This document shows positions 36,486 to 48,170 of a DNA stretch of 64,000 nucleotides, one piece after another; the stretch's first letter is position 1; every line of letters begins with the position of its first letter. A model generated the notes under the pieces. That model was not told where the DNA came from. It was given only the letters and a program-made list of their open reading frames with translations, and searched no databases. Source of the DNA: Owenia fusiformis (taxonomy: Eukaryota > Annelida > Polychaeta > Sabellida > Oweniidae); NCBI GenBank assembly GCA_903813345.2, contig CAIIXF020000006.1, positions 38,221,348 through 38,285,347 of the forward strand. The letters run 5' to 3'. A program made the position numbers and the translations under genes.

Positions 36486-36560
36486 TAGGCACTACCGGGA
36501 TTCGAACCACCAAAAGCTGATGCAGAAGACCAGCGCCTTTATCCATAAGGCCACAGGGCA
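36486..36560 (-). tRNA. tRNA-Arg(UCU)-like sequence, probably a pseudogene or SINE head
   Basis: On the minus strand a five-pair anticodon stem (CTGGT/ATCAG) encloses the loop CTTCTGC, giving anticodon TCT. A D-arm-like TGGCCTTATGGATAAAGGC precedes it and a B box (GGTTCGAATCC) follows. The acceptor stem (GCCCTGT against TAGTGCC) and T stem pair poorly, so a functional tRNA gene is unlikely. Confidence 0.4.
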
Positions 36561-36749
36561 AGTTAAACAAAGCATGCAATTTTTAAGCTATCTCATGAAC
36601 TTTAAGCTATTTCATAGAAAAAAGTCGAATCACTGCACAAGATTAATAAAAAAAAATAGTCAATAACCATGCTAATAATATTTAAATACATATTTAGGTA
36701 AATATTCTAAGCCAAAATCAGGATTAATGATGTAAATCCAGTTTTCATT

Positions 36750-36838
36750 TAGATAATCTATTTCCTGTTATGACTGTAAAAAAACATGGCCTCCAAAAAA
36801 TATTTCTTGCTTCCAATTTTCAAATGATATATATCCAT
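36750..36838 (-). repeat. Dispersed block, inverted relative to 7316-7415
   Basis: AACATGGCCTCCAAAAAATAT and CTTCCAATTTTCAAATGATA are the complement of text near 7335-7400. Confidence 0.6.
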
Positions 36839-36917
36839 GGATCAGTTATTTTTGGCACCTGGACCCATCCTAATAGAAAGGTAAGACTATTTTCTTGAAA
36901 AGTATTCCTTGAAATCC

Positions 36918-37215
36918 AAAAGGATGATTCTCGGTTTGGAGAACGAAGTTCATCACTCTAATTGAGCGTTATCCCTGCTTCTGACCAATTTGATTTTTTT
37001 ACATAATATAGATTTGAATGTCTTCTTTTGAATAGTCTTAAATTAATTTGGGTAATATTTCTAGATTTTCCATCAAAAAATTACTAGTGAACCACCCAAC
37101 GTCGCTTTTATGATTCGTACCACTTTTTTAACTTGATGTATTGCATATTTCCGTGGGTCAATTTGAGAAAAAAGACAAACAAAGCATACAGGGATATGTC
37201 ATGAGCATATCATGA
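36918..37215 (+). repeat. Long inverted repeat, left arm
   Basis: AAAGGATGATTCTCGGTTTG, GTGAACCACCCAACGTCGCT and AACTTGATGTATTGCATATTT return inverted at 46716-47006. Arms are about 300 bp and roughly 90% alike, 9.5 kb apart. Confidence 0.8.
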
Positions 37216-37689
37216 AAAAATCCTTTCAATATGTTTTTAAGAAACATTCGAAAATAATTCATTCTTAAATCGTGTCCCATTTTCGAGATATTCTCTGACA
37301 TTTTATACACATTCATCCAATAGAGGGCCTCTCAAAAGAGCGACTTCGGATTTTTGGCATTTTACAAGTCATATATAAAATTGATTAATCATCTATTAAT
37401 TAGATGTCACCACTTGCTATGAACTATGCTAGTGGTGAATATAAGCTAGTCAATTGCTGTGAGCTGGAGAGGGTGTATTTATATCACTTCTATCCTACCA
37501 CGTGATTACGTGGTCGATGGGGATTTTCTGCTAATAATACACTGAAAACTGCCTGATGAATCTATACAATATATAGTAGAACACTTGGAATAAACATGTA
37601 TGTAAAATCTAGTATAAGCTTACATTCAGAAATATGGAAATAAACAAACGCCCTTCCTTTACAGCTTCACTGTAGCCTGTACTCCTTTA

Positions 37690-37805
37690 AAGGGATACAT
37701 CAATGAGTTAAAAATAAAAAATCGGTGTGGAGAATGGACGGGGAATCGAAACACAATTCAGCGCGTAGGAGGTGAGGAACTTGCCACAAGATTACGCCTC
37801 TTTCT
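37690..37805 (-). repeat. tRNA-derived SINE-like sequence
   Basis: The minus strand shows an A-box-like TGTGGCAAGTTCC and a B-box-like GTTTCGATTCCCC about 40 bp apart, the layout of an internal pol III promoter. The intervening sequence does not make a clean cloverleaf. Confidence 0.35.
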
Positions 37806-38827
37806 ACCTCTCTCTTCCTGATTTAAACCTTAAAATTCGCCCAAGCATCGATCAACGTGGTTATTATAGCTATAAATAACACGTTCATTGTTCAACCAAT
37901 CTACAATAAGCCGTTGATGAGAGATAGTCTAGAGAGATTAAACAACACTTAGAAACACCTTGGAAAAATGGCGCCCGTATATGATTTTTTGTGTTCTTTT
38001 CTGTTTATCAATACAATTTATATTTTGACACGATTGCGATAAAACGTATACCTAGAAATGTATGGCTAATTACCATAAGCGACTGGTAAATGTAAAAGTT
38101 GTTTGGTTTATCATATAAGAATCTGTAATAAAACCTCGATTGCCAAAATGAAACCATCGATTATGTTCAGTATGTTGCTATATATAATGAACGTTTCCAG
38201 TCTTTTTTCAGTTACCATTAAACAGAGTCATTAGTCATTTTGGATTTGCTAGATTGATGATGGCATGGGTTTTTCTTTTTCAATTTCAGCAATAAGTTAA
38301 TCCTTTTTTATGGACATATTGCTACCTACAACCTTTGATATCATTAATCTAGCCAATAATCAGGTTCTTTGATGTACTAAATGATGGCAGGATTTATTGG
38401 AAAATAAACAACTTTTCATGTCCCCCATGCAGTATCGCTGAGCGTGAATTGATCACTCAAACTACGGATTTTATTTGCACAAATAGCCTTGGATAACTGT
38501 GGTAACTAAAGTAACTGGAAAATGTAATAACGTTTTCGAACCTTTAGTGACATGAACAAAGGATTTTTAGCTTTTTCGATATAAGCTTAATTCACAATTT
38601 TCAGAAATTCACATCAGTTGATTATGCTTTGCACGCCGCTTAAAAGCGCCATCAAAGCGCCGTTGGTGTGAACTTAGCTTAACAAGTTACTTGGGGGAAG
38701 GGGAACAAGGGAGGGGAGTTTGGTAGACATTTCCACCAGAATGATGAAAGTATTCATCGATGTCATATCAAATATTTATGTCATATTGAACATTTATCTC
38801 CGCGCTAAAATACCGACGATTGCAAAG
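37806..38827. other. Presumed intron sequence, no exon seen
   Basis: AT-rich, no supported exon; TTAAAAGCGCCATCAAAGCGC near 38640 is a small GC-richer patch. Confidence 0.35.
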
Positions 38828-39322
38828 GTAGTTTAATCCGGTAGCCGACAGGCGTTTCTTGCATTCGTGAATACAAGCTAGTCCATTTCACTGTTGAATT
38901 GCGTCAGTAAAACCTAAAAATTAAGAAATCACAATATCATCATGAAATAATATATGGAAAAATATGTTCCTATTGTACATGAATGACATTTGTATATCTT
39001 GGATTGCTTCTAGTTTGGCTTATAAAGTGTGTGGCCTCTTATATATGGATGCTTCTCTGCCATGTTATTTTCAATAAGATTAACATGGCTGAAATTCTTC
39101 AAATTACAAGAGGTCACAGTCTTATTGCACAAAAAACGAGAAAATCTGAAATATACAAATGTCATTCATGTACAATATGAATCTACTTTTCCATATATTA
39201 TTGCACAATGGTCTCCCGATTTCTTATTTTTGGGGTTCTACTGACGCAATAAAACAGTGAAATGGACTCTAACCTTATATTCGCGAATGCAACTAACGCA
39301 TCTCGGTTACCTGATTAACCCA
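38828..39322. mobile_element. Foldback element, ~175 bp arms
   Basis: Arms run from TTAATCCGGTAGCCGACAGG through AGTCCATTTCACTGTT and TGCGTCAGTA to ATTGTACATGAATGACATTT, with the complement on the right and a loop at about 39005-39145. Confidence 0.85.
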
Positions 39323-39645
39323 GTATTCTATGACTAACTCATTTAAATGTGAATGGAATAGTGGCAGGTACTATTCGTATTTACATGGGTCTCCAGTGAA
39401 ATAGAAGGTAAATCCGGTAGCCGAAAGGCGTTATTTGCATTCGCAAATATAAGCTAAGACTATGATTTGGGAATGAAAGATTTCATCTACCGGATTAACA
39501 TACTTTTCTATGGGCAACTCATTTAAATATTAAAAGTACCTGCCAATATTCCATTCATATTTTAATGAATTGCCCATAAAATAGTAGGTTAATCCGGCAG
39601 CCGACAGGCGTTAGTGGCATTCGCGAATACAAGATCATTTATTTT
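39323..39645. repeat. Further shuffled copies of the TCCGGTAGCCGACAGGCG end
   Basis: Copies of AATCCGGTAGCCGAAAGGCG occur at about 39410 and 39590. An inner inverted pair (CTATGGGCAACTCATTTAAA against TTTAATGAATTGCCCATA) spans 39510-39580. Confidence 0.65.
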
Positions 39646-39754
39646 ATAATTTGGGAAATATATATTTTCACAATATTGAAATAGATGGTGGTTCAAAGTG
39701 GAATACATATCATACAAAAGTGTCACAGATATGACTAGCAGGCATATACTTTTA

Positions 39755-40143
39755 GTATATTAGTCCATTTGTCACCCCTATACATCCAATAGTGAACCTG
39801 GAATTTGTAAAAGTACGATGTTTTATGGCCGATTTATGATAATAAGGGTTTTCTGAAGTGATTTAACTGGGTTGCCGAAAAAGTTTGTTTGGGGAAAAAA
39901 TTATATAGGCTGATTAGGGAGGGGTGCAATCGCTTAACATGGCGTTGACTATTGACTTAGCGTTGGGATACCACCATATACCTGGTATGTTACTATGGTA
40001 ATAGATACCAAAATTTTCCCCAAAGTTATTTTTTGGCAACCCAGCTAAATCACTCCAATAATCCCTAATGATAGTATTTACACAGAAAAACATCATACTT
40101 TTAAATATTCATACGTTCAGAAAATGACAAATGGACTATATGG
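39755..40143. mobile_element. Foldback element, ~110-150 bp arms
   Basis: TTAGTCCATTTGTCA and TGATTTAACTGGGTTGCCGA on the left; TGGCAACCCAGCTAAATCAC and TGACAAATGGACTATA on the right. The loop covers about 39905-40010. Confidence 0.75.
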
Positions 40144-41384
40144 TCTTTCTTTGCATGACTTCGCAGAACATATCAAAACCGTGGGATCCACAGGGTAACA
40201 GTAACAGTAAGTACATTTCTAAGTTCATGCTTCAAAGTTGTCAAAGTTGTAAAAGGGTAATCCTTTTATGAGTACGAAAGCGTACTTTTTGTTGAATAGC
40301 CTTTCCCAGCTGCTAATCTTGTGAGTGCATCGTGCATTCAACGAATTGTATTCACTTATTAACCAATCAGTGCCAGGAACAAAATGCACGCTGACTTGTT
40401 TTATGAAGCATGCTACATACAAATGTTACGCTTTTGCACATTTACTTTGCGAACTATTTATATAATATACCTTATATATGTTATATACTATTTATATAAC
40501 ATACATTACCAATTGACTGCAAGATTTGAGTGAACAAGTACCTCGTATTTTTCATTTTTCGATATTTTGTGATTTGTTGGCTGATGAGTAACTTGATATT
40601 TTATGTCTAAATGTATCAAAGTGGTTCATAGTAATAGTTTTATTGTACACCATAAACTGTTAACGTTTTAGAAATAGAACACAATATATGATTTGATAAT
40701 AGGACAATACATGTAATAATATGTCTAAACTCGGTGGTTTGTTTGTAAGTTTGTTTTTCTAACACCTCAATAACTTACATTCAATGCGTATCTAATCCTC
40801 ATAATTTACAAATAAATCAGTTATTAAATGCCCGATTTTCGACAGGTAATTGTAATATATGAACCCGCGGTCCCCACTGTTCCTCTTGTAGATATATTAT
40901 ACATGTATAACCTTCTCAGATATATCCTGTATATTAAATACATTAAATAACATATATATGTTAGTCTCAGCCTAGACAGTATACATTAATTTTATTGGAT
41001 AATGCGTAAAATTCGAATGAACTTGAAATGAAATTCAACATCCAAAATATGTTAATTTGATCATTCACCGTGTAACTCAAAGCATATGCATGGCCTATTT
41101 GCCTTAAAATACGATTGTGATTGTGATTATGATTTCTGTTCTCCACAAGTAAAATCTAGAAACATAACCGAGTTAAGTTACACGAAATTCAGCTAACTTG
41201 AACACGAAGTCTTTCAATTAACTTAAAGTGTCTGTTCGATGCTCATGGGGTCAAAATACAGTTTATACACGTTCTAAATGAAGTAAATACCACTAACATG
41301 TCGAACCAGTAACCGTTCTTGTAAACATTTTTATAAATGTGAAATTTAATGCTCAAAATCGGGAACACAATTTCAAATCTCTAT
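40144..41384. other. Presumed intron sequence, no exon seen
   Basis: TATATAAC-type simple AT repeats near 40455-40505. No supported exon. Confidence 0.35.
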
Positions 41385-41837
41385 CATGACATCACGAACA
41401 GGACGGGTTTAGAATATGTTGTTGGAGTTCATAATCTCCGAACGTGCTTATAAAGTGTTAGTGTAATTGATTGCAACTGCATTCATTGAAGTGAGGAATT
41501 GATTCAGAGATGACTACTTTGGAGTCACGTTTAAATACCTAAATTAGAGCCTCCGACCCAGCGGTACGTTTTCACATAGCTAGTCATGCAGAATTACTTT
41601 CTGGCCAGTCAGAACACAATATAGAAAATAAACACGCTCAGTTGATAGTATTACCTAACATAAGGCGTCTAAAATCTTGTAACCAAAAGGCATTGAACCA
41701 TGAGGTGATTTCGGTAAGTGTTACTCCTTTCTGGCCAATCAGAACACGGTATAACATGAACACTTTTGAATTTACATTCGAGTTGCATAACGCATTGCCG
41801 ATAAAAATCCATAACCGGTTCTGTTCGTGACGTCATG
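41385..41837. mobile_element. MITE with ~25 bp inverted ends
   Basis: CATGACATCACGAACAGGAC at the left against GTTCTGTTCGTGACGTCATG at the right. About 450 bp. A CTTTCTGGCCA(A/G)TCAGAACAC block is duplicated inside. No ORF. Confidence 0.65.
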
Positions 41838-42966
41838 TTTTTTCCCGGGAAATCTTATTTTGCCACTAATGAACAAATAGAATGAGTTAAGAGTCTGTTG
41901 GAATACTATTTTTACTTACCAATATCTGTTTAATCTACTGCAGTGAGAAAAAATAAACAGAAATTACCGAATAAGCACTTTAATCGTTGATTCATTTCTA
42001 TAGGTTTATTAGAATTATTACAACGATCGTTCATCAAACGAGTCCTATATTCAATATCTATTCGTTGGACCTATTCTTTAAGTGTAACTATATTCTTTAA
42101 AAGTATCTGCTTAGTGCTTCGTTAACATATATTCATTATTTTTATCCACAAAAGAGTATCAAACGTTAATGCACAACTAGCCGAGACATGGCCCCCCTCG
42201 TCCAGAGTGAAACACAAGGTCCTCATTCTTTAATAATTATATTTCAATTATTTAGTTAAATGCTTAAATGTTGGAAAATGAGTCGCTGTGACGTCATATC
42301 TGGCACAGCAATTTCAGAGTCACTGCAATGAATAGAAACATCACAAGGATCTTAACACTAAATAAATAAGCTATTTAGGGATGAATATAACATTCGGTGA
42401 CATCGTTATATCATTCGTTGATCGTCAAAGCTGCGCCCATTCGCTACCCTCATCTGTGAAACTATCGATACAGAATTGAGTCTCTATTTTCTATTTCAAA
42501 ACATTGGGATTTACGCGCACAAGAGATGCTATGTAGTAGGCTATTACAAAAATCAAAAAATCGCCACCAAAATTCCTCGGAGCAGGCAGATATAAGACCA
42601 GACTGGGCATACACAAAATGTATTGTATGTGCTCCTTAGGTTGCACTCGGATGCTATCAAAATCGAACACACACAAGTATAAGATACACAGCATCATGAT
42701 AAACCATGACATCTCATTTCTTCTCAGCCCTGAGATGTTTCAGGTGAAACAGAAAGATGCTATGAGTATCAGAATGGATACACAGAGATAATTAAGGGAT
42801 GAGTGACAAAGGGATGTTAAAAACAGGCGGCTATTGCAATTGATATTTTAATGTAACTTCCGAATGTAAGAATCTTTTCATCGATAAAAAGAACATCTTA
42901 GATATGTTCTATGTGAGTGTATTTGAAAATGTAGTACATAGCTAGTTCCATCTATAAAGATGTCTG
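41838..42966. other. Presumed intron sequence, no exon seen
   Basis: No supported coding sequence or strong repeat; the ORF at 42491-42712 (-) lacks support. Confidence 0.35.
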
Positions 42967-45900
42967 ATTAGTGGGGCCAGTTAGCTGTTCGATTGCACTT
43001 GCTATATATAAAGCACCATTTTTTGACCAAAGTATCATTAATACATATAGTTTTGATATCTAACAAAGTGGTAATGAAAAGTGCCCCCATTTGATAATAG
43101 CAGCCCTTGAAAATTTTGCATTTTTACATTGAGCCCCATGTTAATTTATCAATCTTCTAAAGACCCCCTGCAGAACAGTTCTAGAGTAATAAAGCCCATA
43201 TTCCCAGTATGTTACAAATACATAATTATCTTCAAATTAAGAAGGGTTAAATTTTTTCTTTTGCCTAGTTCCAGAGATATTGGCCTTTGAATTTTGGAAA
43301 ATTCCCATTGACTACCATTATAAACCGCTATCAATATGGCTTTAATAAAATGTCCTTTTCTTAAAAAGTTTACTATGGAATTTTATAATATTGCAGATTT
43401 CTATAGTTAATATATTGAATTTAAAAAAATCAAACAGACACATTTCTAAAAATTTCTTACTTTTGAAATATTAAGCTGTTAAGTTGCACACGAAACTATA
43501 AAAAACCTATATTGAGCCCAATGTTAATTTAGCGATCTTCAAAGGCCCCTCTGCAGAACAGTTCTAGAGCAATAAAGCCCATATTCCTAGTATGCTACAA
43601 TAACATGATTATCTTCAAAACAAGAGGGGTTAAATTTTTTCTTTTCCCTAGTTCCAAATATATTGACGTTTGAATTTTGGAAAATCTCCATTGGCTGCCA
43701 TTATAAACCACTATCAACATGGCTTTACAAAAGTGTCCTTTTCTCAAAAAGTCCACTATGGAATTTTCTAATACTGCAGATTTCTATTGTTAATATATTG
43801 AATTTGAACAAATCAAACAGACACATTTCTAAAAATTTCTTATTTTTTAAATATTTAGCCATTAAGTTGCACACGAAACTATAGAAAACCTTCTATGAAT
43901 GTTCATCTCTCTGGTAGTAATGTACAAAGTTGTTGATTTTCTTTCTCAGAGATATTTATTTTTATTATTTGACGTTTCGTAGGATGTCCATCCTACTTCT
44001 TCAGAAATAAAATTGTATTTATAATTTTATTTCTGAAGAAGTAGGATGGACATCCTACGAAACGTCAAATAATAAAAATAAATATCTCTGAGAAAGAAAA
44101 TCAACAACTTTGTATAGAAAACCTGTATTGAGCCCCATGTTAATTTTAATCAATCTTCATAAGACCGCCAGCAGAATATTTCTAGAGTATTAAAGCCCAT
44201 ACTTCCACTATGTTACAACTATATGATTATCTTCAAAATAAGAGGGTTTAAATTTTTTCTTTCGTCTCGTTCAAAAGATATTGCCGTTCGAATTTTAGAA
44301 AAATACCCATTGGCTGCCATTATAAACCACTATCAATATGGCTTTATTTAAGTGTCCTTTTCTCAAAAAGTCCACTATGGAATTTTCTAATATTGCAGAT
44401 TTCTATAGTTATATATTTGAATTAAAAAAAATCAAACAGACACATTACTAAAAATTCCTTATTTTTAAATATTTAGCCATTAAGTTACGCATGAAACTAT
44501 AGAAAACCTGTATTGAGTCCCATATTAATTCATCAATCTTCAAAAGACCTCCTGCAGAACAGTTCAAGAGTAATAAAGCCCATATTGCTATTATGTTCCA
44601 ATAGCATGATTATCTTTAAAATAAAAAGGGTTAAAAGATTTTTTCTTGCCTAGTTCCGAAGATATTGGCGTTTGCATTTTGGAAAATTTCTATTGGCTGT
44701 CATCATAGACCACTTTAAATATGCCTTTATACTGAAGTGTTAATCCTGTTTCTTTCAACTTTTTACTGTCTTTGCTTTACATGTTCTTCAAGATTATATA
44801 CATTTTTTAATACAATGAATTACTAAAACTTAATTATAAGTCTCGATAAGTCCCTGATAACTAAACTGTTATCATCACATCGTAAATGCTCTCAAAATGA
44901 TTCAGTAAATCACAATACTTTGAAAATGAATATACGGTACAATGTTTAAGACTTAATATCAGAAAGTTACGCTGCAAGTAAAATAGATATACTTGTATTG
45001 ACGTTGTTTTATTCATACTTAATTGTTTCAAAAGACAAAATGAATCCCTGTCAACATGTACAATGATTATTTCATTACAAATAGCAAAATCCAGAAAAAA
45101 GATAAAAGAAACAGATTTGATCTTGCATCTTATAACTTTATTTCTTTATGGAATGATCTCCTTCAAAGAAATCCATAGCCGAAATAAATTGAAGTCGGAT
45201 TATAAAAATAAATAATCCAAAATTGCGGAAATAGCAGACATTTTGAATAGAACGGCCATATTGGAAATATCCCTCTCTAGCAGAGTTCTTACGGTCTATT
45301 AGGGCGCGCTATAATGGCACAAGCCTAAAACATTCTGCCAGTATTTCAGTAAGTTATTGCTTAATTCAATATTATTTACTATAGAAATCTGCAATATTAG
45401 AAAATTCCAAACTTGACTTTTTGAGAAAAGGACACTTTAGTAAAGCCATATTGATAGCGGTTCATAATGGCAGCCAATGGAGATTTTCTAAAATTCAAAC
45501 GGCAATATCTTTTGAACGAGGCAAAAGAAAAAATTTAACCCCTCTTATTTTGAAGTTAATCATATAATTGTAACATACTAGGAATATGGGCTTTATTACT
45601 CTAGAACTGTTCTGCAGATGGTCTTTTGAAGATTGATGAATTAACGTGGGGCTCAATACAGGTTTTCTATAGTTTCATGCGTAACTTAATAGCTAAATAT
45701 TTCAAAAACATGAAATTTTTAGAAATGTGTGTGTTTGACATTTTTTAATGATACACTATTAACTATAGAAATCTGCAATATTAGAAAATTCCATAGTGGA
45801 CTTTTTGAGAAAAGGACACTTAAGTAAAGCCATATTGATAGCGGTTTATAATGGCAGCCAATGGAGATTTTCCAAAATTTAAAAGGCAATATCTTTTGAA

Positions 45901-46594
45901 CTAGGCAAAAGAAAATATATACCCTTCATATTTTGAAAATAATCATATAATTGTAACATACTAGGAATATGGGCTTCTTTACTCTAGAACTGTTCTGCGG
46001 GAGGTCTTTTGAAGATTGATGAATTAACATGGGGCTCAATACAGGTTTTCAATAGTTTCATGCACAACTTAACGGCTAAATATTTCAAAAATAAGAAATT
46101 TTTAGAAATGTGTCTGTTTGATTTTTATTAATTCAATGTATTAACTATAGAAATCTGCAATATTAGAAAATTCCATAGTGAACTTTTTGAGAAAAGGACA
46201 CTTTAGTAAAGCCATATTGATAACAGTTTATAATGGCAGCCAATGGAGATTTTCCAAAATTCAAACGGCAATATCTTTTGAACTAGGCAAAAGAAAAAAT
46301 TTAACCCTTCTTATTTTGAAGATAATCATATAATTGTAACATACTGGGAATATGGGCTTTATTACTCTAGAACTGTTCTGCAGGGGGTCTTTAGAAGATT
46401 GATAAATTAACATGGGGCTCAATGTAAATGTGCAAAATCTTCGAGGGCTGCTATTATTAACTGGGGCCACATTTCAATACCACTTCGTTAGATATTAAAT
46501 ATATATGTATCAATGATACTTCTGTCAAAAAATTGTGCTTTATATATAGCAAGTGCAATTCTAGGGTTTTATTGTCCTAACTGATCCCACTAGA
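42967..46594. mobile_element. 3.6 kb giant palindrome built of ~380 bp units
   Basis: The outer ends TAGTGGGGCCAGTTAG and CTAACTGATCCCACTA are near-complements. The left arm holds four direct copies of a ~380 bp unit starting at about 43128, 43508, 44126 and 44512 (ATTGAGCCCCATGTTAATTT, TTCTAGAGTAATAAAGCCCA, AAGTGTCCTTTTCTCAAAAA). The right arm holds three in opposite orientation with GGGGCTCAAT at about 45650, 46030 and 46412. A unique centre lies at about 44720-45340. There is no transposase ORF. Foldback-type elements with internal subrepeats fit; the family is unknown. Confidence 0.85.
43892..44112. mobile_element. Near-perfect hairpin element inserted in the palindrome
   Basis: Arms of about 91 bp (43923-44013 and 44023-44114) are virtually perfect complements around a loop of a few bases near 44018; ACGTTTCGTAGGATGTCCAT is part of the left arm. 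It is flanked by the direct repeat TATAGAAAACCT (43880-43891 and 44113-44124), which looks like a target-site duplication of about 12 bp. Confidence 0.8.
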
Positions 46595-46715
46595 TGACAA
46601 AAAGCTCAATTTTCCTTGATGTCACGGTCAATGGAACTTTAACACGTGAACTAATGTTTTTTACTTTTTTGTTTTAAAGTCACTTATAGCAAACCTAATC
46701 TAACAATTATCTCAC

Positions 46716-47006
46716 GATATGCTTATGACATATTCATGTATACGTCGTTTGTATTTTTTTTAAATCGACCCACGAAAATATGCAATACATCAAGTTAAAA
46801 AAGTGGTACGAATCATAGAAGCGACGTTGGGTGGTTCACTAGTAATTTTTTATGGAAAATCTAGAAATATTACCCAAATTAATTTATGTCTATTCAAAAG
46901 AAGACATTCAAATCTATATTATGTAAAAAATCAAATTTGTCCGAAGCAGGGATAGCGCTCAATTAGAGTGATGAACTTCGTTCTCCAAACCGAGAATCAT
47001 CCTTTC
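46716..47006 (-). repeat. Long inverted repeat, right arm
   Basis: Complement of 36918-37215: CATCAAGTTAAAAAAGTGGT, AGCGACGTTGGGTGGTTCAC and CAAACCGAGAATCATCCTTT. Confidence 0.8.
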
Positions 47007-47039
47007 GGTCTCTAAAGTACTAGTATTTGAAAGTCAGTT

Positions 47040-47125
47040 TAAGGTCCATATTCAGTCAGTAGAGGCGTATGCTAAATCAGCTAAACTTTTTACAAGTGTC
47101 TATCAAAATCCATTTGCATCCTACG
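47040..47125 (+). repeat. Dispersed repeat also at 33040
   Basis: TGCTAAATCAGCTAAAC and CATTTGC(A/G)TCCTACG are shared with 33060-33125. Confidence 0.5.
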
Positions 47126-48170
47126 TATCCTTACATCTTATTCACATATCTTATTAATTACTGAAACAAAATAGTATAATCTTTGGACTTACAAAATGAT
47201 AAGTGTAAAACTAGCCTTTGGAGCATTTTTCTGTAGCCATTTTGTAAGGAAAAATGATGAAATCTTGTAATTTAAAGTATGACTTGAATCGATTGCAAAC
47301 GTCATATTTGCACATTTGATGAGATATACCATTTGTGACATGTTGTGAAATGTTTAATTTGTAATCGTCTCAGGCCATAGTGTATCATTGGTAAGTTTGT
47401 GATTATGAATGGAAACCAATGGCTTCTATTGGGATATGATGTTATTTCTTAATTAAACAGTATTCACCACAAACCACACAACATAATATCACATATATTA
47501 CTAGATTAAGTTCGAGCCAGCAGCCCGCGTTTATTAGTTTAGCATAAGTACATCTGATACAAATTATGAGAAAAAAAGAAAAATATAGCCAGTCCGCGAT
47601 GCCTCCGGGTATCTATAACGGCCACGATGCAATGTTATATCGGACACAATGCCGATGGCAATAATGCCAAAAAACCTCCAAGGTTTAGATATACCCAACA
47701 TCCCTCCTCGACTCCCAACCTCGTTGCTGATTTACAATGTTAAATGTCTTCAAGACATCAATAATGCACTGATACGACGTCAGATACTGTACATCACGGC
47801 GTAACATTGTAATTGTTCATTTTACCGACAGTATGCAAATATTTACGCGATAAATATGCGCAATGCTCCTCCCAGTAATTGCAAAAGTTTTAATATTCGT
47901 AGAATCTTCTAAAAACTTCAAGTTTTGTTCAGATTAATGTGCGCTTCAATACAATTCTATATTCAAAAAGGTTGTGTCACGATATACAGAAGTATTAGAA
48001 TCACCAGGAAGTAGACATTTCAAACCCTACCCGCCTTTTTCTTTGTCACGCTTTTCGGCCATGCAAGCGCTCTCGTTGTCGCACCGTCTTTCTAGACTCT
48101 TTCACAGAGCCCCTTGTCATATTCAACTGATATACACAGATGAGAGAAAATATTAAGGATTGTTAAATGT
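47126..48170. other. Presumed intron flank of the LTR element
   Basis: No supported exon. Holds the 27 bp word at 47770-47796 that recurs inverted on the other side of the LTR element. Confidence 0.35.
47770..47796 (+). repeat. 27 bp word, inverted copy at 54377-54403
   Basis: TGATACGACGTCAGATACTG plus ATGTACA-type continuation to CATCA matches the complement of 54377-54403 exactly. The flanks diverge quickly. Confidence 0.7.

Noticed and set aside
36486-36560. Functional tRNA-Arg gene
   Set aside because: Acceptor and T stems pair poorly although the anticodon arm is good; called a pseudogene or SINE head instead.
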